A program made the translations under genes and the position numbers. A stretch of 64,000 nucleotides of DNA from Roseinatronobacter sp. S2 (GTDB taxonomy: Bacteria > Pseudomonadota > Alphaproteobacteria > Rhodobacterales > Rhodobacteraceae), in contig NZ_CP121113.1 in the NCBI RefSeq assembly GCF_029581395.1, positions 1,174,001 through 1,238,000 on the forward strand, read 5' to 3'. Below are positions 29,439 through 39,339 of this stretch, piece by piece; position 1 is the first letter of the stretch, and every line of letters starts with the position of its first letter. The notes below the pieces were generated by a model, which saw only the letters and a program-made list of their open reading frames with translations, was not told the origin of the DNA and searched no databases.

Positions 29439-30017
29439 ATGAAAAGACTACTTTTAACTTCATCACTTGTCGTTCCGTTTCTGCTTGGATCGGCATTCGC
29501 GCAAGATGCGCCCGCGACACCTGATCAGGCGGATCCCTTGGTCGGTGAACAAACCGACACCATGTCCGATGATGCACTTGATATGGATGATGCACTGGAT
29601 ATGGATGAACCAGCAGATGAAGGGGCCAGTGCTGAACCCGCCCCAGAACCCGCAGGCGACACCATTGTGCAGCAGCAGGCTTCGAACGAGCTGCGGGTAG
29701 ACTGGATCACGGGCACAACTGTCCGCTCGCTTCAGGATGAAAGCATCGGTAGCATCGGTGATCTGATTATCGATCAGGAGACGAACACGATCACCGCCGC
29801 GGTCCTGTCTGTCGGTGGTTTCCTGGGTATTGGCGCGAAACAGATTGCAGTGCGCTTTGACGAACTGGAGATCGACTTTGACGCGCGCGAAATCCAACTT
29901 GATATGACACGCGAGCAAGCCGATGAAGCGCCTGAATATGTGTTCCGCGAACGCACGGACGCTCCTGCACCTGTGGTTACCAATGGCGCGGATGCGCCAC
30001 TTGCGCCGCTGGACTGA
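29439..30017 (+). CDS. Secreted PRC-barrel domain protein
   Basis: The 192-residue protein has a signal peptide (MKRLLLTSSLVVPFLLGS, cut after AFA), then an acidic low-complexity linker with a tandem DDALDMD repeat at about residues 44-55. A PRC-barrel domain runs from about residue 87 to 150 (TGTTVRSLQDESIGSIGDLI, AVLSVGGFLGIGAKQIAV). PRC barrels mediate protein contacts; periplasmic forms are often stress-related in alphaproteobacteria. AGGAGG lies just upstream. Confidence 0.88.
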   Translation: MKRLLLTSSLVVPFLLGSAFAQDAPATPDQADPLVGEQTDTMSDDALDMDDALDMDEPADEGASAEPAPEPAGDTIVQQQASNELRVDWITGTTVRSLQDESIGSIGDLIIDQETNTITAAVLSVGGFLGIGAKQIAVRFDELEIDFDAREIQLDMTREQADEAPEYVFRERTDAPAPVVTNGADAPLAPLD

Positions 30018-30070
30018 CAGGCCCAAGGCCGGGGCAAAGCACATAAAGTGCTTGTCCGTATGACATGACC

Positions 30071-30099
30071 AAGGGCGCCCGATCTGTTCGGGCGCCCTT
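30071..30099. terminator. Perfect 12-bp hairpin between convergent genes
   Basis: AAGGGCGCCCGA at 30071-30082 pairs perfectly with TCGGGCGCCCTT at 30088-30099 around a 5-base loop. It sits between the ends of the PRC-barrel gene and the convergent monooxygenase gene, so it probably ends transcription in both directions, although neither side has a long T-run. Confidence 0.7.
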
Positions 30100-30137
30100 G
30101 CCATATCTGCAACATCTTCTGACTATACCCGTCGGGT

Positions 30138-31331
30138 TCATTTCCGCAGTCGTTCAATGCCATGCGGGGGAATAAGATCCCCGCAGACAAGCCGGCTTAG
30201 TATATGTGGAAGCGGGGGCACCATCGACATCGGAAACAGCAGCCGGTCACGCAGCACAGGCAGAATGCGACTGTCCGACTGGTATTGCGGGGTGAAGGCC
30301 CAGCTCATCGTTTGATAGATGCGCACATGCCAGCGTCTTGTTCGCGCATATAGCTGCATTGCGCGCGCGCCATCCCCCTGCGCCTGTTCCCATGCCTGCG
30401 CCAGTGCCCATGCATCCAGCAGCGCCATATTCGCGCCCTGCCCAAGTTGCGGACTGGCGCGGTGGGCCGCATCGCCGATATGGACAATGCCGTGGCCCCA
30501 TGGTTTGCGCAATGTGCCGTGGCTGTAGCGCGCCATCGCCATCTGTTCCGGTTCGGTGATCTGGTCTGCAAATGGCGCGTATTCCGGCCAGAGTGCGGCG
30601 GCCTCGGCCCGCCATTGCGTGACGCCGTGCTTGCGCCAGTTTTCATGACTTGATGCGGGAAGCGACCAGAAGATCGCGGCCTTTTGTGCCCCGTCGCCGG
30701 GCAGGGTGCCTATGGGCAGAACGCCCAACATCCGCGATGCCCGGCGATAAATCTGGCGCAGTTCATCGCAGGGCAGGCCGGTCTGTTCAGGCCAGTCGAC
30801 CGTCGCCCAAAGCGCGCCGTATCGTAGTGGTCTGGCGCGCAGTGGTGACAAGGGCGAACGTGCGCCACTGGCATCGATGATCATCTGGAACGGTCCGGCA
30901 TCCTTGCGCCCCTCAAAACACAGCCGCCGGTCATGTTGCCCTGTCACCTTATGTCCGGTGACAATTTCTGCCCCTGCGCTGATTGCCGCGTCCAGCAATA
31001 CCGCAAAAAGCGCTGCGCGATGAATGCCCAACCCGAAGCGCGCCCCGCCGGGGCGATCATAATGCACATCCAGAACACGATGACCGCCATCCGCTTCATG
31101 GCCCAGCATGCGGTGAATGCGCGTGCCCAACGCAAGGGCCGCATCGCCCGCGCCAATCTGATGCAGGACGTTCAGGCCCACAGGCTGGATAACCAGCCCC
31201 GACCCCACAGGGCGGGCCTGATCAAACTGGTCAAAGACGACCACGCGATGCCCTGCCTGCGCCAGCGCTGCGGCTGCGGCCAACCCGCCGATTCCGGCAC
31301 CTGCGACGGCAATATGGGTGTCATGCTTCAT
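30138..31331 (-). CDS. FAD-dependent monooxygenase (UbiH/salicylate hydroxylase family)
   Basis: The 397-residue protein starts at the ATG at 31331. It has the Rossmann FAD motif AVAGAGIGGLAAAAALAQAG with VVVFDQ at the end of the second strand, and the second FAD motif GIVHIGDAAHRASPQLGQGANMALLDAW. These place it in the class A flavoprotein aromatic hydroxylases. The substrate cannot be inferred: neighbours are a PRC-barrel protein and the nitrate assimilation operon. It is separated from cysG by about 250 bases. Confidence 0.88.
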   Translation of the reverse strand: MKHDTHIAVAGAGIGGLAAAAALAQAGHRVVVFDQFDQARPVGSGLVIQPVGLNVLHQIGAGDAALALGTRIHRMLGHEADGGHRVLDVHYDRPGGARFGLGIHRAALFAVLLDAAISAGAEIVTGHKVTGQHDRRLCFEGRKDAGPFQMIIDASGARSPLSPLRARPLRYGALWATVDWPEQTGLPCDELRQIYRRASRMLGVLPIGTLPGDGAQKAAIFWSLPASSHENWRKHGVTQWRAEAAALWPEYAPFADQITEPEQMAMARYSHGTLRKPWGHGIVHIGDAAHRASPQLGQGANMALLDAWALAQAWEQAQGDGARAMQLYARTRRWHVRIYQTMSWAFTPQYQSDSRILPVLRDRLLFPMSMVPPLPHILSRLVCGDLIPPHGIERLRK

Positions 31332-31579
31332 GCCTGTTTTACTTTCCAGCGTATTTTGTTCGCGCAAACATGGCTGGTGGGTACACCAAGGACGATCAGG
31401 TTTCCAGCGCCGGACCGGATGTTCGGCACCTGGCGTTTGCTACGGCCATGCCACCTGCAAGCCCTGTGACAACGGCGCTGCGCATGCAGCAGGGGAACCG
31501 CTGAATGCGGTTTCGCCTGAATACCTTGCTTATGCGCTGTCTGGCAGGGTTGTGCGCAAGCCTGCCATGGCAGGTGCAT

Positions 31580-32959
31580 TCACGCCGCGAAGTCTGATCG
31601 CGCCTGTGCGCGTCCAGTCTTGGGCCAGCGGATGAAGATGATTGCGGGGTTTTCAATGCCGTCCTGAACCAAGGTTGCTGGCAACTGATCCAGCATGCAA
31701 CGTGTCACCCTTTCGCGCGGGGTTGATGCATTGCTTATGATCTCGACCTCAAGGGACATGGGGGTTCCTGCATCTTGCAGGCTGCGAACGATGCACGATG
31801 CTTTCTTGACACCCATGTAAACGGCAAGCGTTGTGCCGGGCCGGAGCATGGCAGCCCAGTCGGGGTCCGGGTCACCCGGTTTGCAGGCGGCTGTGGCCAG
31901 CATCAAGCGATCGGTCGCCCCGCGTTCGGTCAACCCGCGGCCAAGGCTGGCCGCTGCCGCACTTGCGGATGTCACGCCGGGGACAATCTCGATCGGGATA
32001 TGTGCTGCGTGTGCGGCATCAAGTTCTTCGGCCAGACGGCCAAAAATGCCCGGATCACCGGATTTCAGCCGCACGACCTTGCGCCCCTGTTTTGCTGCGG
32101 CAACGATGACCGCGTTGATCCGGTCTTGCGGCCACGAACTGGCACCAACTTCCTTGCCGACAAACACCCGTTCGGCATCGCGGCGGGCAAGGTCCAGCAC
32201 GGCAGGGTCAACCAGACGGTCATAATAGATCACATCGGCGTCTTGCAGCAGGCGCAGCGCGCGCAGGGTCAGCAAATCCGCAGCCCCCGGTCCGGCCCCC
32301 ACCAATGCGATGGACCCCTGCATCTGCCCTGCGCCAGTTGCCGCCAGCGTGTCCTTGATCAGGGTTGCCGCCTCGCGTGCGGCGCCGCGCGCCATGGCCT
32401 GACGGGGCGGTCCGTTGAACACCCAATCCCAGAAGAAGCGCCGTTCATCGCGTGGAATGCGGCGGGCCACTTCGGGGCGCAGGCGTCCGGCCAGTGCCGC
32501 AAGCCCGCCCAGACCCGGTTCCAGAAGCGTTTCCATTCTGGACCGGATCTGACGGGCCAGAACGGGTGCGGTCCCTTCGGTCGAGATGGCCACCACAACC
32601 GGATCACGATCCACGATCGACGGTGTGACCGCGTCGCATAATGCGGGCCGGTCCACCACATTGACCACCACACCCGCTTCCTTGGCCAGTGCATGGGCGG
32701 CGTAATCCAGTCCCACGCACCCTGTCGCCACGAAAACCAGCGCCGCGCCGCGAAACACATCGACCGACAGGGTCTTGACCTGCGTGGCGCGCCCTTCACG
32801 GACCAGCGCGGTCAGTTCGGGATCAAGATCCGGGGCAACCAGCACAATGCGCGCTTCGGTTTTCAGGATAAGGCGCGCCTTTTGCGCGGCCTGTTCGCCA
32901 CCGCCCACGATGACGACATGGCGACCAGCCATTTGCAGAAACATCGGAAAGGTTTTCAT
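31580..32959 (-). CDS. cysG: Siroheme synthase (CysG type)
   Basis: The 459-residue protein starts at the ATG at 32959, overlapping the upstream gene as ATGA. The N-terminal precorrin-2 dehydrogenase/ferrochelatase domain (MKTFPMFLQMAGRHVVIVGG, later STEGTAPVLARQIR) occupies about residues 1-210. The C-terminal uroporphyrinogen-III methyltransferase domain follows (GAGPGAADLLTLRALRLL, KSGDPGIFGR, PGVTSASAAAA, VYMGVKK). It makes the siroheme needed by NirB and is the last gene of the nitrate assimilation operon. Confidence 0.93.
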   Translation of the reverse strand: MKTFPMFLQMAGRHVVIVGGGEQAAQKARLILKTEARIVLVAPDLDPELTALVREGRATQVKTLSVDVFRGAALVFVATGCVGLDYAAHALAKEAGVVVNVVDRPALCDAVTPSIVDRDPVVVAISTEGTAPVLARQIRSRMETLLEPGLGGLAALAGRLRPEVARRIPRDERRFFWDWVFNGPPRQAMARGAAREAATLIKDTLAATGAGQMQGSIALVGAGPGAADLLTLRALRLLQDADVIYYDRLVDPAVLDLARRDAERVFVGKEVGASSWPQDRINAVIVAAAKQGRKVVRLKSGDPGIFGRLAEELDAAHAAHIPIEIVPGVTSASAAAASLGRGLTERGATDRLMLATAACKPGDPDPDWAAMLRPGTTLAVYMGVKKASCIVRSLQDAGTPMSLEVEIISNASTPRERVTRCMLDQLPATLVQDGIENPAIIFIRWPKTGRAQARSDFAA

Positions 32960-33957
32960 GGCGCACTGGCTCCTTGCTGAAATCGGGTTGCTTGGGTGCT
33001 TGGGCGGCGGTCGTCCCACAGGGCTTTTGCCAGGTCACTGGCGTTATCCGGCGTGTGGCCAAGGGCAATCAGCGCAGCCGCCGCCGTGCCGGTGACGATG
33101 GATTGCGCGAATTCATCCTGAAGCGTGCCGTGCCACAGGGCCTGTAGGGCGTCGGGCGCAAATGTGGCATCGGCCAGTTTGCGCGCCTGATCCAGCAGCG
33201 GTGGCAGCACGGTTTCCATGGGCACGCCCGCACGCAGGCGAAACAGCGTAACATCCTTGCTCGGGTTGCGTTCAAATTCGCCGCCGCCGCCTTTCAGGAT
33301 GCACAGATCGTGCTGGGACAGGGCCGCGCCTGCCGCTTGTTGCAGGTTGCGGTAAGGGGGGTGGAACACGCCCTGCACGGCGGCGCGCGCGCCCGCCGGA
33401 TTAAGCACGCGGCAGACGGTGTTCACGCAAGACCGCAGGCCCAGAACCTCGCGCAGGCGCAACAGGTCCAGCGCGCGCGGGGCGAAGGTTTCCAACGGCA
33501 GATAGGTGATGCCATGGCGGTCCAGCAGGCGTGCGGCGTCATCGGGACCGCGTGCCTGACAGATCCCCGCATATGACAGGCTTGATCGCACATCGGCCCC
33601 GTCGGACTGGTGCGAATTCCACCCATGCAGCAGCACCCGCGCGCCGCTTTGCGCAACTAGCCTTGCCGCCAGCAAGAACCATGGCAGGCCACGCGTGCGC
33701 CCGGCGGCATAGCTTGGCCAATCCAGATCGACCTGCGGCAGGGTTGGGATTGTGCTGCGCATGGCCCGCACGAAGCCTGCGATTTCATCGGGGATTTCGC
33801 CGCGATAGCGCATCAGCATCAGCATCGCGCCAATGGCGTGCGGGTCGGCCTTGCCCGACAGGATCAGGTGCATGGCGTCCTCGGCTTCAGGCCCTGTCAG
33901 GTGGCGCGCGCGCCCCGGCCCGCGCCCCATGGCGTGGATATAGGGTGCAAGGGTCAT
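32956..33957 (-). CDS. Glycosyltransferase family 3/TrpD-like protein in the nitrate operon
   Basis: From the ATG at 33957 (ATGA overlap with nasA) the product has 333 residues. It has the N-terminal helical bundle of anthranilate phosphoribosyltransferase relatives (LTGPEAEDAMHLILSG, ALMLMRYRGE-like ML MLMRYRGEIPDEIAG) and the later KGGGGEFERNPSKDV. It resembles E. coli YbiB, a DNA-binding TrpD2-type protein, more than biosynthetic TrpD. It is embedded between nasA and cysG with 4-base overlaps on both sides, so it is co-translated with nitrate reductase; its role there is unknown. Confidence 0.8.
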   Translation of the reverse strand: MTLAPYIHAMGRGPGRARHLTGPEAEDAMHLILSGKADPHAIGAMLMLMRYRGEIPDEIAGFVRAMRSTIPTLPQVDLDWPSYAAGRTRGLPWFLLAARLVAQSGARVLLHGWNSHQSDGADVRSSLSYAGICQARGPDDAARLLDRHGITYLPLETFAPRALDLLRLREVLGLRSCVNTVCRVLNPAGARAAVQGVFHPPYRNLQQAAGAALSQHDLCILKGGGGEFERNPSKDVTLFRLRAGVPMETVLPPLLDQARKLADATFAPDALQALWHGTLQDEFAQSIVTGTAAAALIALGHTPDNASDLAKALWDDRRPSTQATRFQQGASAP

Positions 33958-36554
33958 TCTGCCGCCTCCAGCCGTCCGGCCAGAAGGGCGGCCAGTTCGG
34001 GGCGGCAGGACCCGCAGCTTGTGCCGGCCTGTAGCGCTGTGCCGATATCCTCGACCGAGATCAGATTTTGCGCTGCAATCGCCGCTGTGATCGTGTTCAG
34101 CCCGACATTCAGGCACGCGCAGACCGTTGGGCCGGGATCGACCACACCTGCACCGGGGCGACCGGCCAGCAGGGCCGCGCCCGCCTGTCCGACCTGTGCC
34201 GCCAGATGCCCGCGCGCAAGCTGCACGGGTTCAGGCGCGGCAAACAGCGCGGCAAGCGTGCGCCCGTCCTGCATGAACGCCAGCCTGTGCGTGCCGCGTT
34301 TGCGGTCTGCGACACTCAGACAGGTGGCGTCCGGCAAGTTGAACAGGGCGCGCCCATAGACCTCCCAATCTACGGGCGCCTCCATCCCTGCCAACTCGCA
34401 CCGCCAGCCGCCAGCGTGGCGCGCGCGCGCCCAATAGGCGGCATCGGGCGTTTGTGGCCCGACTGATACGGCAAAGCCATACCATGCAGGGCTTAAAGCA
34501 GTGACTGCCACCACCGAAGCCTTGCTTTCGGGTTGGCCTGATACGGGGTCGGTGACGGCCGCGACCAGTGCATCCACGCGGCCTGTGGGGGCTGTGTCCC
34601 CTGTCCAGTGCATGGGGGCAAAGATCTGCCCGCGCTGAACACGGTCCGTGATGGCCACGCGCAGGATCGCCGCACCCTGTGGGCTGGTGACGCGCGCAAG
34701 TGTTGCGGGTGCAAGACCAAGGGTGGTGGCGTCGTCCGGGTGGATTTCCAAAAACGGCTCGGCAATATGCTGGTTCAGGCGCGGCGAAAGGGCTGTGCGT
34801 GTCATCGTGTGCCACTGGTCGCGCACACGGCCCGTGTTCAGGCGAAACGGATAGTGCGGCGCTGTCTTGGCCACGGGCAGGCGCGGGGTGATCGGCAGCA
34901 TCCGCGCGCGCTGATCGGGGGTGAAGAACCCGCCATCTGCAAAGAACCGCCCGCCCAGTTGGCGCGCGCTGACTGGCCAGCGGGTGGGGGGCAGGGCGTC
35001 ATAGTCGGCCTGCGCCAGCCCTGATATGTCGAAATCGCGCCCCAGATTGCCCGCCACGCCCGACAGGGTTGCATATTCGCGGAACACAGCGCCTGCATCC
35101 TCCCAATCAAACGCATCGCCCCAGCCCATGCGCGCGGCCACATCCGCGATCATGCGCCAGTCATCGCGGGCTTGCCCCGGTGCGGGCAAAAACGCGCGCT
35201 GGCGACTTATGGTGCGGTCGGAATTGGTGACAGTGCCGGATTTTTCGCCCCATGCGGTTGCGGGCAGGATCACATCGGCCAGCCGTGTGGTGTCGGTCTG
35301 GGTGACATCGCTGACCACCACGAAATCGCAGTTCTTGATCGCGCGCGCTACGGCATCGGCATCGGGCATGGACACGGCGGGGTTGGTGTGGATGATCCAC
35401 AGCGCCTTGATCTGGCCTTGGGCCACGGCGTCAAACATCTCGACCGCTTTCAGGCCGGGTTTGTCGGCCATGGTGGGGCTGTTCCAGAAGCCCTGCACGG
35501 CGTCGCGGTGGGCGGGGTTTTCGATGTCCAGATGGCAGGCCAGCATATTGGCCAGCCCCCCCACTTCGCGCCCACCCATGGCATTGGGCTGGCCGGTGAC
35601 AGAGAACGGCCCCATGCCGGGGCGGCCAATGCGACCAGTTGCAAGGTGACAGTTGAGGATCGCGTTCACCTTGTCGGTGCCGCTTTCAGATTGGTTGATC
35701 CCTTGGGAATAGACGGTGACGACACGTTCGGTTGTGGTGAACCAGTCAAGGAAAGTGGCCAGATCACCCGCAGGTAGCCCGGTCATGGCAGGGTCGGAGG
35801 CACAGGCGCTGGCAAGTGCCGCGTCAAACCCCGCGACATGGCGCGCGACGTAGGTTTCATCCACAGCACCGCGATCTGCCAGCGCGACAAGGGCGGCGTT
35901 GAACAGCGCGGCATCACTGCCCGGCGCAAGTGCCAGATGCAGATCGGCAATGTCGCAGGTTGCCGTGCGGCGCGGATCAACCACCACAACTTTTGTGCCA
36001 CGCGCCTTTTTCGCAGCAACCAGCCGCTGATAAAGCACCGGATGGCACCATGCCAGGTTGCTGCCCACCAGCACAACCAGATCGGCCTGATCCAGATCGT
36101 CATATGTGCCGGGCACAGTGTCCGCGCCAAACGCGCGTTTGTGGCCCGCAACCGATGACGCCATGCACAGCCGCGAGTTCGTGTCGACATTGGCCGTGCC
36201 GACATAGCCTTTGATCAGCTTGTTGGCGGCGTAGTAATCCTCGGTCAGCATCTGGCCGGACAGGTAGAACGCCACGCTGTCGGGGCCGTGGTCGCGGATG
36301 GCTGTCTGAAACCGGTCTGCCACCAGATCAAGTGCCGCGTCCCATGTGGCGGTCTGGCCGTCCACCTGTGGTGTCAGAATGCGCCCGTCCAGCCCCAGCG
36401 TTTCACCCAGCGCCGTGCCTTTGGAGCACAGCCGCCCGAAATTTGCCGGATGGTCGGGGTCGCCCTTGACGCTTGCACCGCCCGCCCCGTCCGGTGTGAC
36501 CAGAACCCCGCAGCCCACGCCGCAATAGGGGCAGGTGGTGCGGACCCCGCTCAT
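33954..36554 (-). CDS. nasA: Assimilatory nitrate reductase catalytic subunit
   Basis: The 866-residue cytoplasmic molybdoenzyme has an N-terminal [4Fe-4S] site (C8, C11, C15, C43 in TCPYCGVGCG and GRLCSKG). Molybdopterin-dinucleotide domains follow (NSRLCMASSVAGHKRAFG, DPRRTATCDIA, the C-terminal MDBD around RVRDQWHTMTRT). A C-terminal BFD-like [2Fe-2S] domain has C812, C814, C847 and C850. It reduces nitrate to nitrite. Overlaps with nirD and the TrpD-like gene are both ATGA. No separate flavoprotein electron-donor subunit is present in the window, so electrons may come from ferredoxin, NirB or a distant gene. Confidence 0.95.
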   Translation of the reverse strand: MSGVRTTCPYCGVGCGVLVTPDGAGGASVKGDPDHPANFGRLCSKGTALGETLGLDGRILTPQVDGQTATWDAALDLVADRFQTAIRDHGPDSVAFYLSGQMLTEDYYAANKLIKGYVGTANVDTNSRLCMASSVAGHKRAFGADTVPGTYDDLDQADLVVLVGSNLAWCHPVLYQRLVAAKKARGTKVVVVDPRRTATCDIADLHLALAPGSDAALFNAALVALADRGAVDETYVARHVAGFDAALASACASDPAMTGLPAGDLATFLDWFTTTERVVTVYSQGINQSESGTDKVNAILNCHLATGRIGRPGMGPFSVTGQPNAMGGREVGGLANMLACHLDIENPAHRDAVQGFWNSPTMADKPGLKAVEMFDAVAQGQIKALWIIHTNPAVSMPDADAVARAIKNCDFVVVSDVTQTDTTRLADVILPATAWGEKSGTVTNSDRTISRQRAFLPAPGQARDDWRMIADVAARMGWGDAFDWEDAGAVFREYATLSGVAGNLGRDFDISGLAQADYDALPPTRWPVSARQLGGRFFADGGFFTPDQRARMLPITPRLPVAKTAPHYPFRLNTGRVRDQWHTMTRTALSPRLNQHIAEPFLEIHPDDATTLGLAPATLARVTSPQGAAILRVAITDRVQRGQIFAPMHWTGDTAPTGRVDALVAAVTDPVSGQPESKASVVAVTALSPAWYGFAVSVGPQTPDAAYWARARHAGGWRCELAGMEAPVDWEVYGRALFNLPDATCLSVADRKRGTHRLAFMQDGRTLAALFAAPEPVQLARGHLAAQVGQAGAALLAGRPGAGVVDPGPTVCACLNVGLNTITAAIAAQNLISVEDIGTALQAGTSCGSCRPELAALLAGRLEAAE

Positions 36555-36898
36555 GCAGCAGCCCCCCGGATCAGGCGCTTGGCATCCAGCAGAATGCGTC
36601 CGCCCTCGATGCGCGCGGGGTATGTCGCAACCGCCCCCTCATCCGCGCCCTGTGCCATGCCGGTTTCCAGTGAAAACACCCAGTTATGCAAGGGGCAGGT
36701 GACCGCATGACCATGCACGATGCCTTCTGACAACGGCCCGCCCTTGTGCGGGCAGCGGTCGTCGATGGCAAAAACCTGATCATCGCCCGTGCGAAACACC
36801 GCCACGCAACCATGCACGGTTTTCACCACGCGCGCACCCCGTTGGGGAATGTCATTCAGCGCGCCAATATCCAGCCAGTTTTGATTGGGCCAGTTCAT
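36551..36898 (-). CDS. nirD: Nitrite reductase small subunit, Rieske-type
   Basis: The start at 36898 overlaps the nirB stop (ATGA); the long frame to 37258 is the shadow of nirB. The 115-residue protein is a NirD-type Rieske fold with the cluster motifs CPHKGG and CPLHNW, so both Cys-x-His pairs are present, unlike E. coli NirD, which has lost the cluster. It works with NirB in the cytoplasm to reduce nitrite to ammonium. Confidence 0.93.
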   Translation of the reverse strand: MNWPNQNWLDIGALNDIPQRGARVVKTVHGCVAVFRTGDDQVFAIDDRCPHKGGPLSEGIVHGHAVTCPLHNWVFSLETGMAQGADEGAVATYPARIEGGRILLDAKRLIRGAAA

Positions 36899-39339
36899 TC
36901 CGCAGCCTCCTTCGTCAGATCGGCTAATGGGGCGAAATCGGCCCTCGCCTGCGGGGTTGCGCGGTCTGCCCACGGGTCGCGCTGATAGATGGTTTGCGAC
37001 AGATCGAACCGTTTGATCAGGGCCGCGCGATTGTCCATATCCTCGACAATCTGCGCCTGCACCCATTCCAGCCCGACCTTGGCCAGCCATTTGTAGGGCC
37101 GGTCCAGATATTTGGCGTGTTCGCGGTACAGCTGGACAAAGGCCACGGTCAGATCGATGGCTTCCGCTTCCGTCGCGACCTTGGCCAGACGTTCGGTTTC
37201 CTTCAGGTCCATGCCTGCCGCACCACCCACGCCAATTTCGAACCCGGAATCGACACAAACAATGCCCACATCCTTGCAGGTGGCCTCGGCGCAGTTGCGC
37301 GGGCAGCCCGACACGGCCAGCTTGACCTTATGCGGGGTCCATGACCCCCAAAGGCGTTTTTCCAGCTTGATGCCCAGACCTGTGGAATCCTGCGTGCCAA
37401 AGCGGCAGAAATCCGTGCCCACGCAGGTTTTGACCGTGCGCAGCCCTTTGGAATAGGCATGGCCAGAAACCAGCCCCGCCGCGTTCAGATCGGCCCAGAT
37501 ATCGGGCAGATGTTCCTTTTTGACACCCAGCAGGTCAATACGCTGACCACCTGTGACCTTGACCGCCGGAATGTCGTATTTGTCGGCGGCGTCCGCAACC
37601 GCGCGCAATTCGCGCGGGTTGGTCATGCCGCCCCACATGCGCGGCACCACAGAATATGTGCCGTCCTTTTGAATGTTGGCGTGGTTGCGTTCATTGACAA
37701 AACGGCTTTGCGCATCATCGTGATAATCTTCCGGCCAATCGGCCAGCAGATAGAAATTCAGCGCAGGGCGGCAGACATGGCAGCCACAGGATGTTTTCCA
37801 GCCCAACTCCTGCATGACAGCCGGCATGGATTTCAACTCGCGCGCCTTGATCAGGCGGCGCACATCTTCATGCGTCAGGTCGGTGCAGCCGCACATGGGT
37901 TGCGCGGCCGGCATCTTGAACGCATCGCCAAGGGTGCTGGCCAGAACCTGTTCCACCAGCCCGGTGCAGGTGCCGCAGGACGCGCTGGCCTTGGTCTGTG
38001 CCTTGATATCGGCAAGGGAAGTCGCACCCCCTTCGATCGCCGAAACGATGGTGCCTTTGCAAATGCCGTTACAACCACAGATTTCCGCATCAAGCGGCAA
38101 GGCTGCAACGGCTGCCAAAGGGTCCGCGCCGGTCCCTCCCTGATAGGCGGGGCCAAAGATCAGCGTGTCACGCATATCCGAAATATCCGTGCCATCCTTG
38201 ATCAGGCCAAAGAACCAGGACCCGTCGCCCGTTTCGCCATACATGACGGCACCAATCAGGCGGTTATCCTCGATCACCAGCCGCTTGTAGACGCCGCGCG
38301 CAGGGTCGCGGAACACGATATCCTCGCGCCCGTTCGCATCGGCGAAATCGCCTGCGCTGAACAGGTCCACGCCTGTGACCTTCAGTTTGGTTGCGGTCTG
38401 GACGGGCTGAAAGGCCGCGTCCTTGTTCAGCAGGGTCGCAGCAACGACTTTCGCCTGATCATATAGCGGGGCGACCAGCCCGAAAAGCTGCGCGTTATGC
38501 TCCACACATTCGCCGACTGCCAGAATATCGGGGTCAGACGTGACCATCTGGTCATTCACCGTAATCCCGCGCCCGATTTCCAAGGCGGCATCGGTTGCGA
38601 TGCGCACCTCCGGGCGAATGCCCACCGCCATGCACACCTGATCTGCGTCATACACGGTGCCATCGTCCAGCAACACCGCCTCTACCCTGTCCGTGCCCAG
38701 AATGGCCTTGGTGGCGCCCTTGCAATGCACGGTGATGCCGCGCGCCTCCAGATCCTTTTGCAGCAGGTAGCCTGCGGCGGGGTCCAGCTGGCGCTCCATC
38801 AGATGGCCCATCAGGTGAATAACTGCCACCTCCATGCCGCGCGCCTTCAGCCCTGCCGCCGCTTCCAGCCCCAACAGGCCACCGCCGATAACGACCGCTT
38901 TTGCGCCGGGTTTGTCGGATGCGTCGATCATGGCCTGTGTGTCATCCATGTCGCGGTAAGTGATCACACCGGGCAGGTCGTGGCCGGGCACCGGAATGAT
39001 AAACGGGGCCGATCCCGTGGCGATCAGCAGCTTGTCATAGGGCGCGCCGCCCTCGTTGGAATAGACGACCTTGTTTTCGCGGTCGATACGCACCACGGCC
39101 TCGCCAAAGCGGCAGTTGATCTTATGCTGCGCATAGAAATCATCATCATGGGTGACGATGTCCTGATAGGTCTTTTCACCAGACAGAACCGGCGAAAGCA
39201 TGATGCGGTTATAGTTCCCGCGCGGTTCAGCATTGAACAGGGTTACGTCCCAGCCTTCCGGTTCAGCCGCCAGAAGATGTTCCAGCACCCGCCCGGAAGC
39301 CATGCCCGCGCCGATGATTACGAGTTTGCGTTTCATCAC
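36895..39339 (-). CDS. nirB: NAD(P)H-dependent nitrite reductase large subunit
   Basis: The 814-residue enzyme has an FAD domain (GAGMASGR, residues 10-17), an NAD domain (IGGGLLGLEAAAGL), a BFD-like [2Fe-2S] domain (C421, C423, C455, C458) and the siroheme/[4Fe-4S] half with C639, C645, C679 and C683 (CVGTDFC and CPRNC). It reduces nitrite to ammonium. Translation starts at GTG 39339 or the adjacent ATG 39336; the former overlaps the ATPase stop as GTGA. A second cysteine group MCGC/SCGCHVC (about 483-523) indicates the usual extra BFD-like repeat. Confidence 0.95.
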   Translation of the reverse strand: MMKRKLVIIGAGMASGRVLEHLLAAEPEGWDVTLFNAEPRGNYNRIMLSPVLSGEKTYQDIVTHDDDFYAQHKINCRFGEAVVRIDRENKVVYSNEGGAPYDKLLIATGSAPFIIPVPGHDLPGVITYRDMDDTQAMIDASDKPGAKAVVIGGGLLGLEAAAGLKARGMEVAVIHLMGHLMERQLDPAAGYLLQKDLEARGITVHCKGATKAILGTDRVEAVLLDDGTVYDADQVCMAVGIRPEVRIATDAALEIGRGITVNDQMVTSDPDILAVGECVEHNAQLFGLVAPLYDQAKVVAATLLNKDAAFQPVQTATKLKVTGVDLFSAGDFADANGREDIVFRDPARGVYKRLVIEDNRLIGAVMYGETGDGSWFFGLIKDGTDISDMRDTLIFGPAYQGGTGADPLAAVAALPLDAEICGCNGICKGTIVSAIEGGATSLADIKAQTKASASCGTCTGLVEQVLASTLGDAFKMPAAQPMCGCTDLTHEDVRRLIKARELKSMPAVMQELGWKTSCGCHVCRPALNFYLLADWPEDYHDDAQSRFVNERNHANIQKDGTYSVVPRMWGGMTNPRELRAVADAADKYDIPAVKVTGGQRIDLLGVKKEHLPDIWADLNAAGLVSGHAYSKGLRTVKTCVGTDFCRFGTQDSTGLGIKLEKRLWGSWTPHKVKLAVSGCPRNCAEATCKDVGIVCVDSGFEIGVGGAAGMDLKETERLAKVATEAEAIDLTVAFVQLYREHAKYLDRPYKWLAKVGLEWVQAQIVEDMDNRAALIKRFDLSQTIYQRDPWADRATPQARADFAPLADLTKEAAE

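Noticed and set aside
36568..37258. Long reading of nirD from 37258
   Set aside because: The extra 120 residues are the antiframe of nirB; ATG 36898 overlaps the nirB stop and starts the Rieske domain.
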